Origin: Gracilariopsis chorda
Lineage: Eukaryota; Rhodophyta; Florideophyceae; Gracilariales; Gracilariaceae
Length of the DNA: 64,000 bases
Direction: 5' to 3'
Assembly: GCA_003194525.1 (NCBI GenBank)
Contig: NBIV01000264.1
Location: 1 to 64,000 of the forward strand
A program made the translations under genes and the position numbers. Below the pieces are notes generated by a model, which saw only the letters and a list, made by a program, of their open reading frames with translations, did not search any database and was not told where the DNA came from. Shown in pieces: positions 22,810 through 34,716 of the stretch; positions within the stretch are counted from its first letter, which is position 1; each line of letters opens with the position of its first letter.

Positions 22810-24710
22810 CGCCCGAGGTGTCACCGAATTGCTCCCCGGTGAAGATCCTCTCCAGGAAAGACACCGCAGACGCAGACTCTGAACACTTTGGTGTTCTGCA
22901 TCGCTCGTGAATTCGGGTAAAGAATCACGGAATCCTGGATAGAGTCATGGTGATGGCCAAGCGTAACTACAAGGTTTACGCTGACCTTGGCCTAAACCCC
23001 CAGTTCATGGTGCGTTTTCTAACTGTCCTGGATACAGGTGGAGGCCCGAACTTCATCGTGGAATCGCTGGTACCCCCGAAGTTACGGAAACATATTCGCT
23101 ACAGCAGCGACTTGGACGTTGCGGACGCCAATAATAACCCATTACAAACGGTGGGAACCATCGACCTAGTCGTACGGTTAGGAACTTCCGTGGTGAGGCT
23201 CATCTTCATTGTTTGCTGGAAATTGGCTGCTCCGGTCATACTGGGATGCGATTACTGCGACCGGTATGTCGACCCAATCAGGCCCCGTAACTGGGTTGTG
23301 GAATTGGAGACCAGTTCAACCGTCCCAATCATCTGCCGCCCACTCAAGAGCGTTTCGCGGAAGAACTTCCCACTCCTTGCAGCGCAAAAAACGCTACCTG
23401 CTCGACGGGAGTCCTCCAAGCTTTTCGTCCCCTATTAGATTTCTATATAACTTGAATCATAATTCATGGTGCTATTCAATTCCCGTCAACACGGTGTTCG
23501 GGTCATTGAACCACTTTTCTCGTTGCACGAGAAGTATGAACTCGCCATTGCTAACGGGATCGTGCAGGTTGGACCAGAAACCCTTTTCCGGATCCTGGTG
23601 GCCAACCTTGGCACTAAACCCCAGTACCTAGTGAAGAACCAAGTAATTGGGTCCGTTATGCCACACCCCTTAGCAATGCTCCCCACAAGGGCGACAACGG
23701 CCAAGGTCTTAGGCCTCGTTGACTCAAAAGGGTCAGCCTAGGCTATGGCAGACACCACTCCGTCTGAGGAGGGGGAGGATAATTCCGTCTCTATGGAGAA
23801 TCTCTTGAAGGAACTGGGATCTGAAGCTGCCCTGAAGACAGGAGAGCATGAGCCTACTAGCTACGACAGGATGGACCATGTCAAGTCACTGAAGGAGCTC
23901 GACCTCGAGCACGTACCGGAACCATACCGGGAAAGACTCCGTGATATGTTACAGGAATATAGACCACGTGGGATGGCTCTCTTGCAGAGATCAGCACAAC
24001 GGAACATCGGATAGACTTGCTGCCGGATACGCGTCCAGTTGCACAACCCCTTACAGGGCAGGACCCAAAGCTGGGAAAGAAAAGTAGTTCCAAGTAGAAA
24101 AAATGCTCTGCGCCAGAGTTGTTGAGCTCGCTCAGTCGCCTTGGGTCTCCCCAGTTGTACTGGCGTTGAAAGCCAATTGGACATGGAGGTTTTGCGTCGA
24201 CTATCGCCGGTTAAACGCTGTAACCATACAGGACACATACCCTATTCTTAGTATGGACGATTAAATTGATTTGCTAGGCAGCGCCACCACGTTCACCGCC
24301 CTGGACGCCAATTGGGGATATTGCCAAGTCCCGGTATGGGAGGAGGACCGTGAAAAGATCCGGGTCCTACCGTTTCAAGCGGATGCCGTTTGGTCTCACC
24401 AACGCCCCCGCCACCTTCCAGTGGGCGATCGGCATCTTGTTGAGCCACTTCAAGTGGTGGACATGCCTGGTATATCTGGATGACATTACAGTCTTCTCAG
24501 GTAACCTGGATGAACACATCACCCACGTTAGGGATGTTATAATCGTATTACGGGACACTGGTATAACCCCCAAGCTGAGGATGTTTGAATTCTTCACTAA
24601 TACCGCTAAATATCTCGGGCATATTATCCGTCCGGGACGGTTGATGATTGAAGAAGGGCGTGTGAAGTCACTAGCCCTGGCAAGGGAACCGTCTACTGTG
24701 AAAAAAATCA
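22810..24710 (+). pseudogene. Pol of element A: protease and partial RT
   Basis: The protease has VLDTGGGPNFI at the active site and VILGCDYCDRYV near its end, preceded by MAKRNYKVYADLGL as in element B. The frame is -1 relative to Gag. Stops lie at about 23438, 23741 and 24014. RT begins near 24117 with ELAQSPWVSPVV and FCVDYRRLNAVT, continues with FTALDANWGYCQV, shifts frame near 24350, then has FKRMPFGLTNAPATFQ and an intact CLVYLDDITVFS. The sequence ends in the RT connection region at EPSTVKKI, where it joins copia DNA. Homology to element B is strong throughout. Confidence 0.8.
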
Positions 24711-25206
24711 TGATGGAATTGTTGGCACATCTGATGCGGACTTTGCAGGAGACAAACACGATCGCAAGTCCACCAGCAGGTGTGTGTTCCAATATGCAAG
24801 TGCTGGAATATGTTGGCGTAGCGAGAAGCAAACATTAGTTCCTCAATCAACACTGGAAGCCAAGTATGTGGCAATGTCTTTTGCAGTTCGAGAGGGAGGG
24901 TGGCTTAGGAGATTGTTGAACTAACTGCCTGGACATGAGGACAGACTGATCACGATATATGGAGACAAACAGGGAGTGATATCACTAAGAAAAGACGAGG
25001 TTTTGAACGAAAGAACAAAACATACTGAGATCAAATATCACTTGGTTCGTGATTCTGTGCAACGCGGAATCGTGAGAGTACTGTACCGCAAAAATACTGA
25101 ATTGGCAGTGGATTTGCTCACAAATATTCATAGCAGAGCAACCCGTGAAAAGTTGGCTGTCATGTTTGGTTTGAAGATTGTGACATTGGAACGAGAGGGA
25201 GTGTGA
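24706..25206 (+). pseudogene. Ty1/copia RNase H fragment
   Basis: One frame reads VGTSDADFAGDKHDRKSTSR, the hallmark start of copia RNase H. It goes on with SEKQTLVPQSTLEAKYVAMS, LITIYGDKQGVISL, NERTKHTEIKYHLVRD and VLYRKNTELAVDLLTNIHSR, all in the order of copia Pol C-termini. The only break is TAA at 24922-24924. It ends at TGA 25204-25206, right after a GAGAGGGAG polypurine stretch. The Asp in SDAD, Glu in LEAKY and Asp in YGDKQ correspond to catalytic positions. It abuts Ty3 RT sequence on the left without a spacer. Confidence 0.8.
25192..25201 (+). promoter_or_regulatory. putative copia polypurine tract and LTR start
   Basis: CGAGAGGGAG is followed by TGTGAGAAAAC, the normal arrangement at a copia 3' LTR. 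The LTR end was not located with confidence; a candidate lies near 25515 (TCCAACA). Confidence 0.4.
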
Positions 25207-27274
25207 GAAAACTACAGCGTCCGTAGCGCACCATCTGGTGCAAAGGGAAGCACAAAATTCTGTGCTGCACTGACAGCATGTTCGGTGTTAAGTTGCACCA
25301 ATTATTCGTGTTAAGCATTCCAAAACGGAATGCCTGGTGTTGCTTCAACGAGCAAATGGAGCAAGCACAGAAAGATACAAATTTTCAAACGAGTCTGCTC
25401 CGTAGTTACTGGAAGCTAGAGACCGTTAAGTAGAGTAGCCCTGAATTTTAACTGGCGACATTGCAAGTAGAACCAATGTTCCTACTCAGACATCCTACCC
25501 ATTCTTCCAACAGTTGATGTTAGGAACGGATCATGTTCTGCAGAAATACCGACTGAACAGCGCGAAGAATATACTGAACTTCAGCTTGCAATAGAGCATG
25601 AGTCAAAGACAAGAGATCCTGATGTGCAGCAAGGCGTTGATACCGTTCAACATATCCGGCTATGGGTTCAAGGTTTTCCCCATGACGTATCTCGCCACTT
25701 GTGCAGAGGAAGACTACGTCGAAATAGTATTCGATAGGAACCAGTCGCTCCGAGTAAGGTCTGTATACACGCTGATAAGCGAGGCAATTGAGCCTTGCTC
25801 GTGCGGCATCATTAGACTCCCCGCAATGGCAAAATGTCTCTTACAACGTCACCGAAACCAAGTATGGCCAGTTTGACGTCTCTGTCCTCCAGAAGTGCAC
25901 ATTGCCCTGTAGGTGACCACTGCTGTCAACGTACGCCCCAATGAAGAATGTCTACGTGGCCGCCCGAGGGTGGACCCAACGAGCCTGTAGAAATGGAAAC
26001 GGATTACCACGTGTATCTGCAGATCCCGACTCCTCGTACGAAGCCCACCTCCCCTCTTTCGGGTTGTACGTACTCGAACCCGGAGTAACTGCAATGTCTC
26101 AATTCCAGGAAGCCTTTGGATTATTTCTCGTTTGCGGGAGCGGCCTGGACTTGAACCAAGCGAAGTTAGGGTAGTGGCTTGTTGCGCAGTCGAGAATTGT
26201 ACAGCTTGAGATGGAGTCGCAGGGCCGCCTTTCGGATGCTGACCACTGGAGTTGGGATATTCTTCATCGTTCTTTTGCGCAAGACCCTTGTGGAGGTTGG
26301 TTGGTTACCTCACGTTTTTGAAAGAGAAGGCGAAATCAGTGGCAAAGCAGGTGGGATGCTCCCTTAAAGCGGTAAAGAGGCTGAGAGAATCGGCTCACGT
26401 TGATCCCGACAATTCAGAGTGAAGCCACTCGTCACTGCGTGGTTGTATTCACGATTCGCGTTGTTGTGTCTGTCGCTTCCGGGTCGTGGTCGCCCTTAAG
26501 GAGGGGAATATTTAGTGCAACTCGCTTTGTGTCTATTTTATGTCATGGCTCCTTTGATACTTTATTGGCCCAAAATATTGGTTAGTTATGGTTGGCACAG
26601 CATTGATAGATGGCATTCACAAGTGTCGCGCTATTTGCACCCATTCAGGGAGTTAGCTATTTTGTATCTATCTATTTATTTATCTACTTACCTAAGGTAC
26701 TTAGTTGACCGTCACCGTGGGCTGGTGTCGCCACTTCTAGTATTGGCCGGCATCGACCTACCCTGGGAAGCCAATATTGGACAACTAAGTTTTTGGCTTC
26801 GACACAGGAACCCCTGGTAGGCGTAAACCTCCTGCAGAGTCTCTTCCTGGTGCAGATCTTGTAATCTGCCTCGCAGCATCTACAACACATACACCACTAT
26901 TCTTGAATATTTCTTGTTGTGTTCTTTTTCTATTCTCATACTGCTCATAAGGGTTGTAACCCCCGGTATAGAGATGGACCTTATCGTTTCTCCGCTTTTG
27001 TTTTGGGCTCATTCACGAGCAGTGGGGCCGGTTCTGACCACATCTTGAGTGACACAACCGGCTCGTCGGCGTTCTATCCACTGATGTTGTCGCGCAAACC
27101 TTGTATGGAACCCGTCAATAGCTACCCTTACCCGTACATCAGGAAGCGTTTTCTCAGAGTAAAACCGGTTCCATCACCTTCAACCATTGAGAGCTCTGTT
27201 TGCCTACTACAGAAATTCTATAGAAAGGTCCCTAATGCATTCGGTTGCTTTCGACAATGCTGAGTTTTGCACCA
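25207..27274. other. probable copia LTR, then unassigned DNA
   Basis: The first 300 bases or so are probably the copia 3' LTR. Beyond that I recognise no gene; the frames at 25598-25876 and 25941-26174 have no known motif. A short TATC/TATT microsatellite lies at about 26660-26690. Confidence 0.3.
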
Positions 27275-28382
27275 CAATTAGGAACAGATGACTACATCAT
27301 CCATGTACACCAGTGCCATTTGCCATCTTATCTTCTAAAGGATTACACCCAGAACCCTCTGAAACGTAGCATAGGCATTCTGCAAATCAAGTGGCATTAG
27401 TAAGAAGTGAAATAGACCAGATTGGGAGGTGAAAGTAGTCTTGCCCATATCATCCTCGGATACCTGCACTTCCCAATAACCGAAGTTGGCGTCCAGTGCG
27501 GTCAAGACTTTTAGTCACCAAGTGAATCGATAAACTGGTCCATTCCAGATCTCAGATACGAAACTGTGAGCGTAGTGGTATCTAAATGTCAAGATTCAAT
27601 ACAGAACCTTTTCGTTGGGTATCCCTCCTTCTAAACCAACAGCATTGGGCTTGCCCACTCCGCGTATGCGTACTCGATAAGCTCTTCCTTCAAGATCTTT
27701 TCCATCTCTTGGATTTCAACCTCTCAGTCTTTCGAACCTGCCAGATATGCTTGCTGATGCATCGGCTTCGCACTCAAAAGCGAGTCGGAACGGTGCCCCG
27801 TGGCCCCAATCACTCCTATTTGACGTGAACATATGGCAACAAACGGATCCAATATGCCGAGGATACAGTCTTTGCAGAGTTGTCTTTCAGACCTCATGGT
27901 TACATTACCTTTCCCGTTGGCATTTCAGTTCGGTGTTGGCGCCGTTTTGGGGTTTACCGGCGTGGTTGGTGTCCCGCTTTCCGCAATTGGTTCCGCCCCC
28001 ATTCCTTAAGGTGGAGTTATCTGATCGAAATTTGCATTTTCAGGGTAAGCATTGTACCCGTAGCAGAAAATGCTAACCCCACAATGGTGTTCTTGGGTAG
28101 TTCGAACATATGGTAACTGAAGGTACCCAAGCATACCTGAAGTTTTTGAGTCGGTACATTGTCCATGATCCCGCTCGCCATCATCGTCATGTGCAGTTCA
28201 AATAACTTACGGTGGCTTTAAATTGTCAAGAGACCAGGTCCATTGCATACCACTATGGCTTCGAAGTGCTTCATAGGCGGGATTCAAATGGACTTCAAGT
28301 GTCGATTGCTATTGCCTATTGTAGTCGAAGGAGTTTAATGCCGCAGCCACAATGCGGTTCTCCATTTATGGCGACCACATAT
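27275..28382 (-). pseudogene. Ty3/gypsy element D pol remnant (RT)
   Basis: On the minus strand from about 27840: KPMHQQAYLAG, ILKEELIEYAYAEWASPMLL, FCIES, then LTALDANFGYWEVQV, KTTFTSQSGLFHFLLMPLDL, NAYATFQRVLG and LVYMDDVVICS with the catalytic YMDD intact. Many stops and shifts interrupt it. Sequence after the YMDD is not recognisable. Between 27845 and 28382 lies leader-like DNA: after the LTR end at 28383 the minus strand gives TGGTCGCC, a primer-site candidate like that of elements A and B. A normal gag is missing, so D has lost an internal segment of about 2 kb. Confidence 0.65.
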
Positions 28383-29173
28383 TGTAGTGCAATGCCCGGA
28401 AACGGGAGTGCACCGAAAGACGTTCGGAATCTTTCCTCGTTAGAGGTGAACCCAGTTGGGTAGAGCCCCCCCAGGAGTGGCACGACTATGTCGGATTGTA
28501 AGGCCGAGGGCACCCGTCGCGACTTGTGCAGGGAGGTGGAGGCAAGAATCGAGTATCCGCAGGGGCGGTGTATGAGGTTGGTCGTCGTCTAGAGAGAAGA
28601 GGTTTCCACGTTAGTGGCACGTGCGAGCACGGGCCGTGATAGCTGGAAAGACACCCTGTATGGGCGAGAAATAAGGGGGAGCTGAGTCACGAGTTTCGTG
28701 ACGGAGACTAACGGCAGTGACGGTAAGTAAACCTTGTACAAGGCGAACACCAAGACAGGTGGAATAATAATCCGGATACTAAGGTCGTTTAGATAGACAA
28801 GGGGGTAAGACTTTCCGTATGCTACGGTGCTTCCTTCCAAGGAGAAGTAGAGAACACACGAAGGCGGTGAGATCTAGAGCCAATTCCTCAAGTTGGAGTC
28901 CCTTGTTCGGGAAGGTTTACTAGTGCAACGGCAATTCGACGGCGCACTAAGTACTAACCGTCCCAGAAATGGGTGTAAAAATAATAAATAAAATTAACTA
29001 AATTACTCCACTTCGGTGATTCATGCCCACTACTGTGGCCAAATGCCACTTGATTCTTCCGTGTCCCACGTGTTCAATCCACTATTAGTTGTCGTAGTTA
29101 ATGCAATGAATACATTACTGAAACATTCAGGAAATCAACCAAGTACCAAGAATCCCTCCCTGAGTGCACTGCA
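28383..29173 (-). repeat. 5' LTR of element D, 791 bp
   Basis: Plus-strand ends are TGTAGTGCAATG and TGCACTGCA, close to the palindromic ends of element A and B LTRs. It aligns over its full length with 17711-18500. Orientation follows from the primer-site-like TGGTCGCC and the minus-strand RT to its left. Confidence 0.7.
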
Positions 29174-29520
29174 CTTCACGTATGGCTACTCGTGGAGCCT
29201 TGTGGAACAGAACCATTCTGGTTCGAGGCAAAATTGCTCTGATATAGTTGTCAATGAACGTCATTCCAAGGATACAATACGTTCCCACTTGATTGATTAC
29301 GATAAGCCGCTCCTGCACCTTCAGGGTTCCCAAGTCTACCATTAAGTTTACGTTGCCACAGAGCGCTATTGGTCGCTTATTCGAATCCACAATTGTATCC
29401 TGTTTAACAACTTCGGAGATAATAACCTCGCATTAACCATATTTGGTCCAGCTCCCAAATCAGAGATCGCAGTGAACGGGACCAAATGGTTGACAGAACA
29501 CCAAAGGGTGATGTTTACCT
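29174..29520 (-). pseudogene. Ty3/gypsy protease remnant (element E)
   Basis: The minus strand has VPFTAISDLGAGPNMVNARLL, the active-site region of a retroviral-type aspartic protease with Leu where Thr or Ser is usual. After a frameshift come DSNKRPIALCGNVNLMVDLG and YCILGMTFIDNYIRAILP, the flap and ILG region. The element is cut on its downstream side by the LTR of element D. It resembles the proteases of A and B in order but is diverged. No RT or gag of E was recognised. Confidence 0.55.
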
Positions 29521-31766
29521 TTTATTTATCATGCATTAGAAAGCACATAGGTACCAATTGTCTTCTAGGGCTTCCTTTCCAGGAACGAGAGGGTGAGCAT
29601 CCACACTAGAAACCGGTAATGCCGGTTGGGTTTTGCAATAAAATCTATTGGGGATGGCCTGAGGGCCAACTTTAGGAATTTTACCTCTGAGATGATGCGG
29701 CATCGGTTTTGGCTGCAGAATCCGTACTGGTAATTATAAGAACCTGTTGGTTTACAGAAGATTGCTTGTATTGAACCTGCAGGCATTCGCTGGTTTGGGC
29801 CAAAGAAAACCTGGTTCCTCTGCTGACGAACGTAGAGGAACCAGAGAGTTAACATTCGGGCATATCGTAGCCAAGTAGTGAGGTGATTGACGCAACCAAA
29901 AAAGGAGATTTGCCGTGGTTTTGTATTTCAAAGCGATCTAGGTTCGACGCGTCAGCGTTCCGTCCCTGGGTTTGACTCAAGTCATATGGTACGAAGACTA
30001 CTGACTCTGTGATGTGTTTATTCCAAATGGTTGTACTCCGAGTACCTGTTTACCGGGGGCGGAAACCTGTGTAGATGGCGTTGATATCTTCGTGTTTGAG
30101 GTTGTCCATATGGACCTCACAGGTGAATGATGGAGAAACCGATGCCGAGGCGGGTCCCGTGTGTACAAAATGTAGGGCAGATCGAACTGGTATGACATCG
30201 TGCGCCCTGTTCTCGGCGGTTGACAAATAATACAGGTATAGGATGCACGTTTTCGTTTTATCCTTCCCAAGCTTTGCAACCGCACTGAGCTGACTTCAAC
30301 TGGCTCGGTGTGTATCGTCAAGGGCTTGCGGATACCATCCGAGCTCGTAATAATCCACATTTCGGTTTGTCACAAGATTATTCCCGACCTGCTATCTAAT
30401 GGAGTTGTCGATGCTATCAGCCAACAAAGACTTCAACCGAGTGATACTGAACACATTAACACAACCAGAAACTATCTCTAGCTCCAATATGACCATCTCA
30501 CTCTCTATTGGTATTATAAGCTTCCTAAATAAATGAATCGGTCGCGTACGTTTCCAGAAGATAGTTGACAACCTGCGTGTAAGTTCGAAGCACTCTTTTT
30601 GATTCTCAATAACTGACATTGTGGTGTCTTGCATCCTACTATGTAGGAAGGATGCAGATTGCTTCTTCAATTAAACCTAAACAACCACATGTCTGCATCT
30701 TATCGAAGAACAGTATGGGCACAAGCGATCTTAAACCCTTGAAGAATTTCAATGATCACAATAAGATCATTACCTGTGAAGGTAGTATCACCTATCTGGA
30801 AACCAAAGGGCTTATACTGCTTGATAATAGAGCAACCTGTGAGGTATACTAAGAATCCCTGTTCCATAACTAGTATGTTCCGTAATCACTGGCTTCGGTG
30901 GAAAGGTCGTTCGACGGCCGAATGAGCTCCGCTTATGAGTCTGTTTCGTACCCAGTGTCATTGGATGAGCAACACCGTTTCGTGTTACGTTCATGGTTTT
31001 TGTTCAAACTTTGAGGGTTTATTCGTACCTTGTTCACTATATTTACGGTGCTTGTTATCCTCGGACGATTTGTATCTATGCTGGCATCTGAAGAGTCGAC
31101 ATCAGACCAACTGCCTTTTCTCCTTCTCCTGTTGGTGTTTGTCTTTTGTTTTGGACTGCGTCGCCACTCATTCTTAGAGCTCAAGAAAGCATCATCACCA
31201 CGGTTTCCGTCATTTGGGCTCTGCTTGATTTGATGAGTTAGTTCCGGTAGGTATATATACTTTCTAGTTGCCGTCTACGTGTAATTTTGCAGGTTTTCGA
31301 AATGAGTAGGAGAGTTTTTGACAAGTTTTGGTTATAGGTATCCATGGCTGGGTAGCCTTTGCTACTAAAAATAACTATGATTTGCCTTGAAAGGCTTGCG
31401 TGATTACTGTTTTGAGGGCTATGCAGAGCAACGCGTCGTTGTTTATGCAACGCTTTGTGCCACGTTTGGTTCATGTACTTTCGAGCTTCCCGCTCAAGAA
31501 TTACGAAAACTAAATCGGAATTGGTATTAAAATCTAACTTTGTAATCTAACTTAACTAAAAATTTGTGCGACAACGACCTTCGCACCCCTTAAAAATTAG
31601 TAAAATGCACAATTTCGTTTTTTGGCGAAAACTACGACAGCACCCAAAATCTTGCTTCACGTTCATATTTTGAGGCTTTTGGTTCGCCAACTTTTTGTGC
31701 CAATGATAATCAAACGTTTTGGAGAACCGAAACATTTGATTGCCAGGTTTGTGACCTCTCAAGCAG
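29521..31766. other. unassigned DNA, probably upstream part of element E
   Basis: Minus-strand frames at 29565-29855, 29998-30360, 30392-30670 and 30933-31184 show no motif I can name. Their position upstream of a protease on the same strand suggests decayed gag, but there is no zinc knuckle to confirm it. Confidence 0.3.
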
Positions 31767-31834
31767 CGGTCCTACCACTCTTTCCTGCAGGCAAGATGCA
31801 GACGTCACAACTGCAGGAAAGAGTGGTAGGGCCG
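31767..31834. repeat. near-perfect fold-back hairpin
   Basis: CCTACCACTCTTTCCTGCAG (31771-31790) is matched exactly by its inverse complement at 31811-31830, with a 20-base loop. The stem extends outward by four more pairs with one T/G pair. A second small stem (ATTGCTC/GAGCAAT) lies at 31862-31882. Transcribed from either strand it would fold into a 24-pair hairpin. Confidence 0.75.
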
Positions 31835-32542
31835 AAGGCCCTTCTTTTAACCTACCTAAGGATTGCTCTGACAACGAGCAATTTGACCCCTTAGAATACA
31901 TCAATAAACGCACATTTTCTTCCCTCCAAACGACTAGCCAATGGTAATCAAAGGATTTGCCCTACTGGCGCGAATTGGTCGAGCACGTGTATGATCTGTC
32001 ACTCTGCACAGCCTCAAATTCTATCAGCCCCGTTGAACCCGTCTCATACGTGTATATCTCTGACGGCCAGCGGACAGGCAAGTCCTTGCTGCGTCCAATC
32101 AGGCGGTAGTCTGTCAATTCCGTGTACATGGTGCCGATCTTTGGGCCAATGGAGCACAAAATCTCTTCCAAAAAAACCAATTGACATTGCCGCGGTGCAT
32201 ATCAATGTGCTTCAATGCACCCTGTATTATGCACAATTTTTACAATAACATGCCAAAGCGCGGTAGAATAGCATATTAATGGTCGCGCAAGCGGCATAGT
32301 TGTAGGTAGCGAACCTCTGTTTGGGACATATCGGCAATAGTGTTAGACTATAGTTGAAACAAAGAAGTAGAGTGAAATAAATTGTAGGTGGCTGCTTGGA
32401 GAAGAGTTTTCTGCAACTTTAGGGTACGCTCTAGCTTAAGTACACGATCGTCAGCACATTAGACAATAGCCTATTGCCTGAGGTAAAATAGAAACGTATC
32501 CTATCCAAACAACAAAACAAATAACGTATAGTACAACCTACG
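31835..32542. other. unassigned DNA
   Basis: No gene or known repeat seen. A minus-strand frame at 31962-32180 has no recognisable motif. Confidence 0.3.
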
Positions 32543-32750
32543 TATACCCTTCTAACAAAAATAGTTGTAGTCTATGTAGTGCATACGTTGACTGCACAGT
32601 ACTACAAACATATACCCTTCTAACAAAAATTGTTATAGTTTACGTAGCGGATACGTAAGCTGCGCAGTACTGCGAACGTGTACTCTTCTAAAAAAATAGC
32701 TTTAATCTATGTAGTGCATAAGTAGGCCATACACTTCTAGAAACGTAGAA
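32543..32750 (+). repeat. 68-bp tandem repeat, about three copies
   Basis: Copies begin at 32543, 32611 and about 32679 with TATACCCTTCTAAC or a close variant, each followed by TAGT...TACGTAG/TGCATACGT and CAGTACT. The third copy decays near 32740. A partial, diverged unit precedes the first copy. Confidence 0.7.
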
Positions 32751-33055
32751 CGCTGTAACAAGAATAGGAAAAAACTATACGTTGCATACGTAGGCAAATC
32801 GTACTAGATATGTATTGGCGTCTGAAACCAAGACCCAATAAGAATGCAATGCATATGTACTTAGTAAAGTACTACGTATGTAAACTATCAAGGTACTGAT
32901 GGTGTCGAGGACATCTTGAGACAATGAAGACCATATTTATACGTATAGGTCAGGCGGGAAACTATTGTGAAACACCGGTTCCCTACTTAAGGGGCAGAGA
33001 CGGTACATGTTCCATCGAAAGGTGATCAAGAAATCCCTCAATCTCTCTCCGGTTC

Positions 33056-34710
33056 TTGCAATCCGACATCAGTTCTTCCTCGCATCGACCGCCATCAAGA
33101 CTTGGAGGTCGCCGGTCAGGAGCAGGCCGTAGTCAAAGAGAGAATATAAAGCTCGTGCATCATCGAGACATAACCGATGAGCTTGCGCAGGTGGACTTAG
33201 GAACTAGAACCGAGCTTCCTCAAAATGTTGTGGAACCTCATAAACCTGAGGAGATTTACTTGAACTCACCTCATTCTTCTGGCATTCAACAGGAACGAGA
33301 TAGGACGGTGATGCGGTTCGCTGGGAGACCTCGCAAAGGAAGTCACTATGGAGCAAAATATGTCTGGGATGCAAGGGCAGAAAATATTCGTCAAGGCCTT
33401 GCACCTCCAAGCTCTTCATATCCGGAGTACCAACCATTCACTGGCACACTTCCAGCGTGTTGTGGGACGTGCGATGCAAACGGCCACCAAGCACCTTGGT
33501 GTCCTCTCAAAGATTCGGGGAGGGTGCTTCGTATTCCTATGTTCAAGTATTGTGGCGCAGTTGTGATTGGTGCAGAGACTGAAGGAACATTCTGTGGATA
33601 TAAAAGCTCCAGACCGCTTGGAGTTTCTTTCAGACGATTGCATATCATTCCGCAACTTGAAGAAATATATCCATTGCGTTCTTTTCAAACGCTAACAACA
33701 CACTTAAATGTGGTATTTGCAACCGTTGTCACATTCATGGATATGAAGTACGTTCGGGGTGGAGATCCGTCATTTCTTCGACTTCAAGGCAATCTGTCTC
33801 TTTCTGTTCCAGGCCAGGACGTGCGCTACACATAGTTGTGGTCGGAATGTCTTCCCAGACTTAACTTATGGGATTAGTATTCTTCTTTTACGTTAAGAAT
33901 GGTGTTAAACCCGAATATTCGATACTTGGTTCCAAAGTTGTACGATCTCATGCAACCAAGACCAAATATTGTCCAACAAAAAAATAAAAACATTTTCAGA
34001 CCAGACGAAAGTGTTCGCAGGAGATCAAACGCGGACGAGTCTACTCTGGACATCTCTGCAGACTCTATTCAAGAAGGATTAGTTGTCCGGAATAATCAAG
34101 GTGCCTATGAAGCCCGAATCGAGTTGAGCTCTGGTGCAGGACCGTTACCAGAAAACAGCCGAGGCAGACCTCTTGCAATGAGAGCTTTTGTCGTAGAGCC
34201 AAGTGGACTGTTCAGGTCAGAAGCCCCAGTTGCCCAGCTGGTACGGGGAAGAGAATCCCATCATATGTAAACCGGAAATCTTCTACGTCGATTGTCAAGT
34301 ACAAGCGTTTGAAGTCTGAATCAAGGGACGCTGAGAAAGGAGCTTTTCCACTGCTCTACCCTTACGGTGAGATTCATGCTCCGTATGATACAGCAACATA
34401 TATTTCATCAATGGATGCGAAAACCCGAGACGAAAGGGGTCTAACATGGGCAGAACACTCTAAGCGAAGACTGTACAGCGATAATGTGCTGCTGAACTCT
34501 GGTACTCTTCTTCAGCAATGGTTGCTTCGTACTAGCACAAAAATTGAAGAATTGAGACTTCGTTACTTTGAAACAGAACAGAGGAGAATGGTTGAAGAAC
34601 GGGAGCTGCGGGCTGGAACCCATACCGGAACAGATCAACCTGGCCCTCCCGGTAAACTCTTCCTTCCAGGTAATCAAAAAAAATCTCCGGCGTACTGGAG
34701 ACAAACATGA
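33056..34710 (+). pseudogene. Helitron RepHel, N-terminal region
   Basis: Three segments (33056-33835, 33899-34270, 34309-34710). The first has Arg/Gly-rich sequence, then RFAGRPRKGSHYGAKYVWDARAEN and a Cys-containing CCGTCDANGHQAPWCP that may bind zinc. The second has YLVPKLYDLMQPRP. The third has AFPLLYPYGEIHAPYD, like the 'YPLLFPYGE' segment ahead of Helitron Rep domains, and LTWAEHSKRRL. Assignment to RepHel rests mainly on that motif and on what follows. The first segment starts at a TTG, so its true start is not known. Confidence 0.6.
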
Positions 34711-34716
34711 CTGGAT

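Larger units (their letters stand above)
19656..24710 (+). mobile_element. degenerate Ty3/gypsy element A
   Basis: A plus-strand element with a 5' LTR (19656-20459), gag and the 5' two thirds of pol. It is closely related to element B at 54953. It stops inside RT at about 24700-24712, where copia-type sequence begins, so RNase H, integrase, chromodomain and 3' LTR are missing. Gag and pol are broken by several stops. Confidence 0.8.

Noticed and set aside
32543..32750. CRISPR-like array
   Set aside because: The repeat units are contiguous 68-base tandems without unique spacers, and the genome is eukaryotic.
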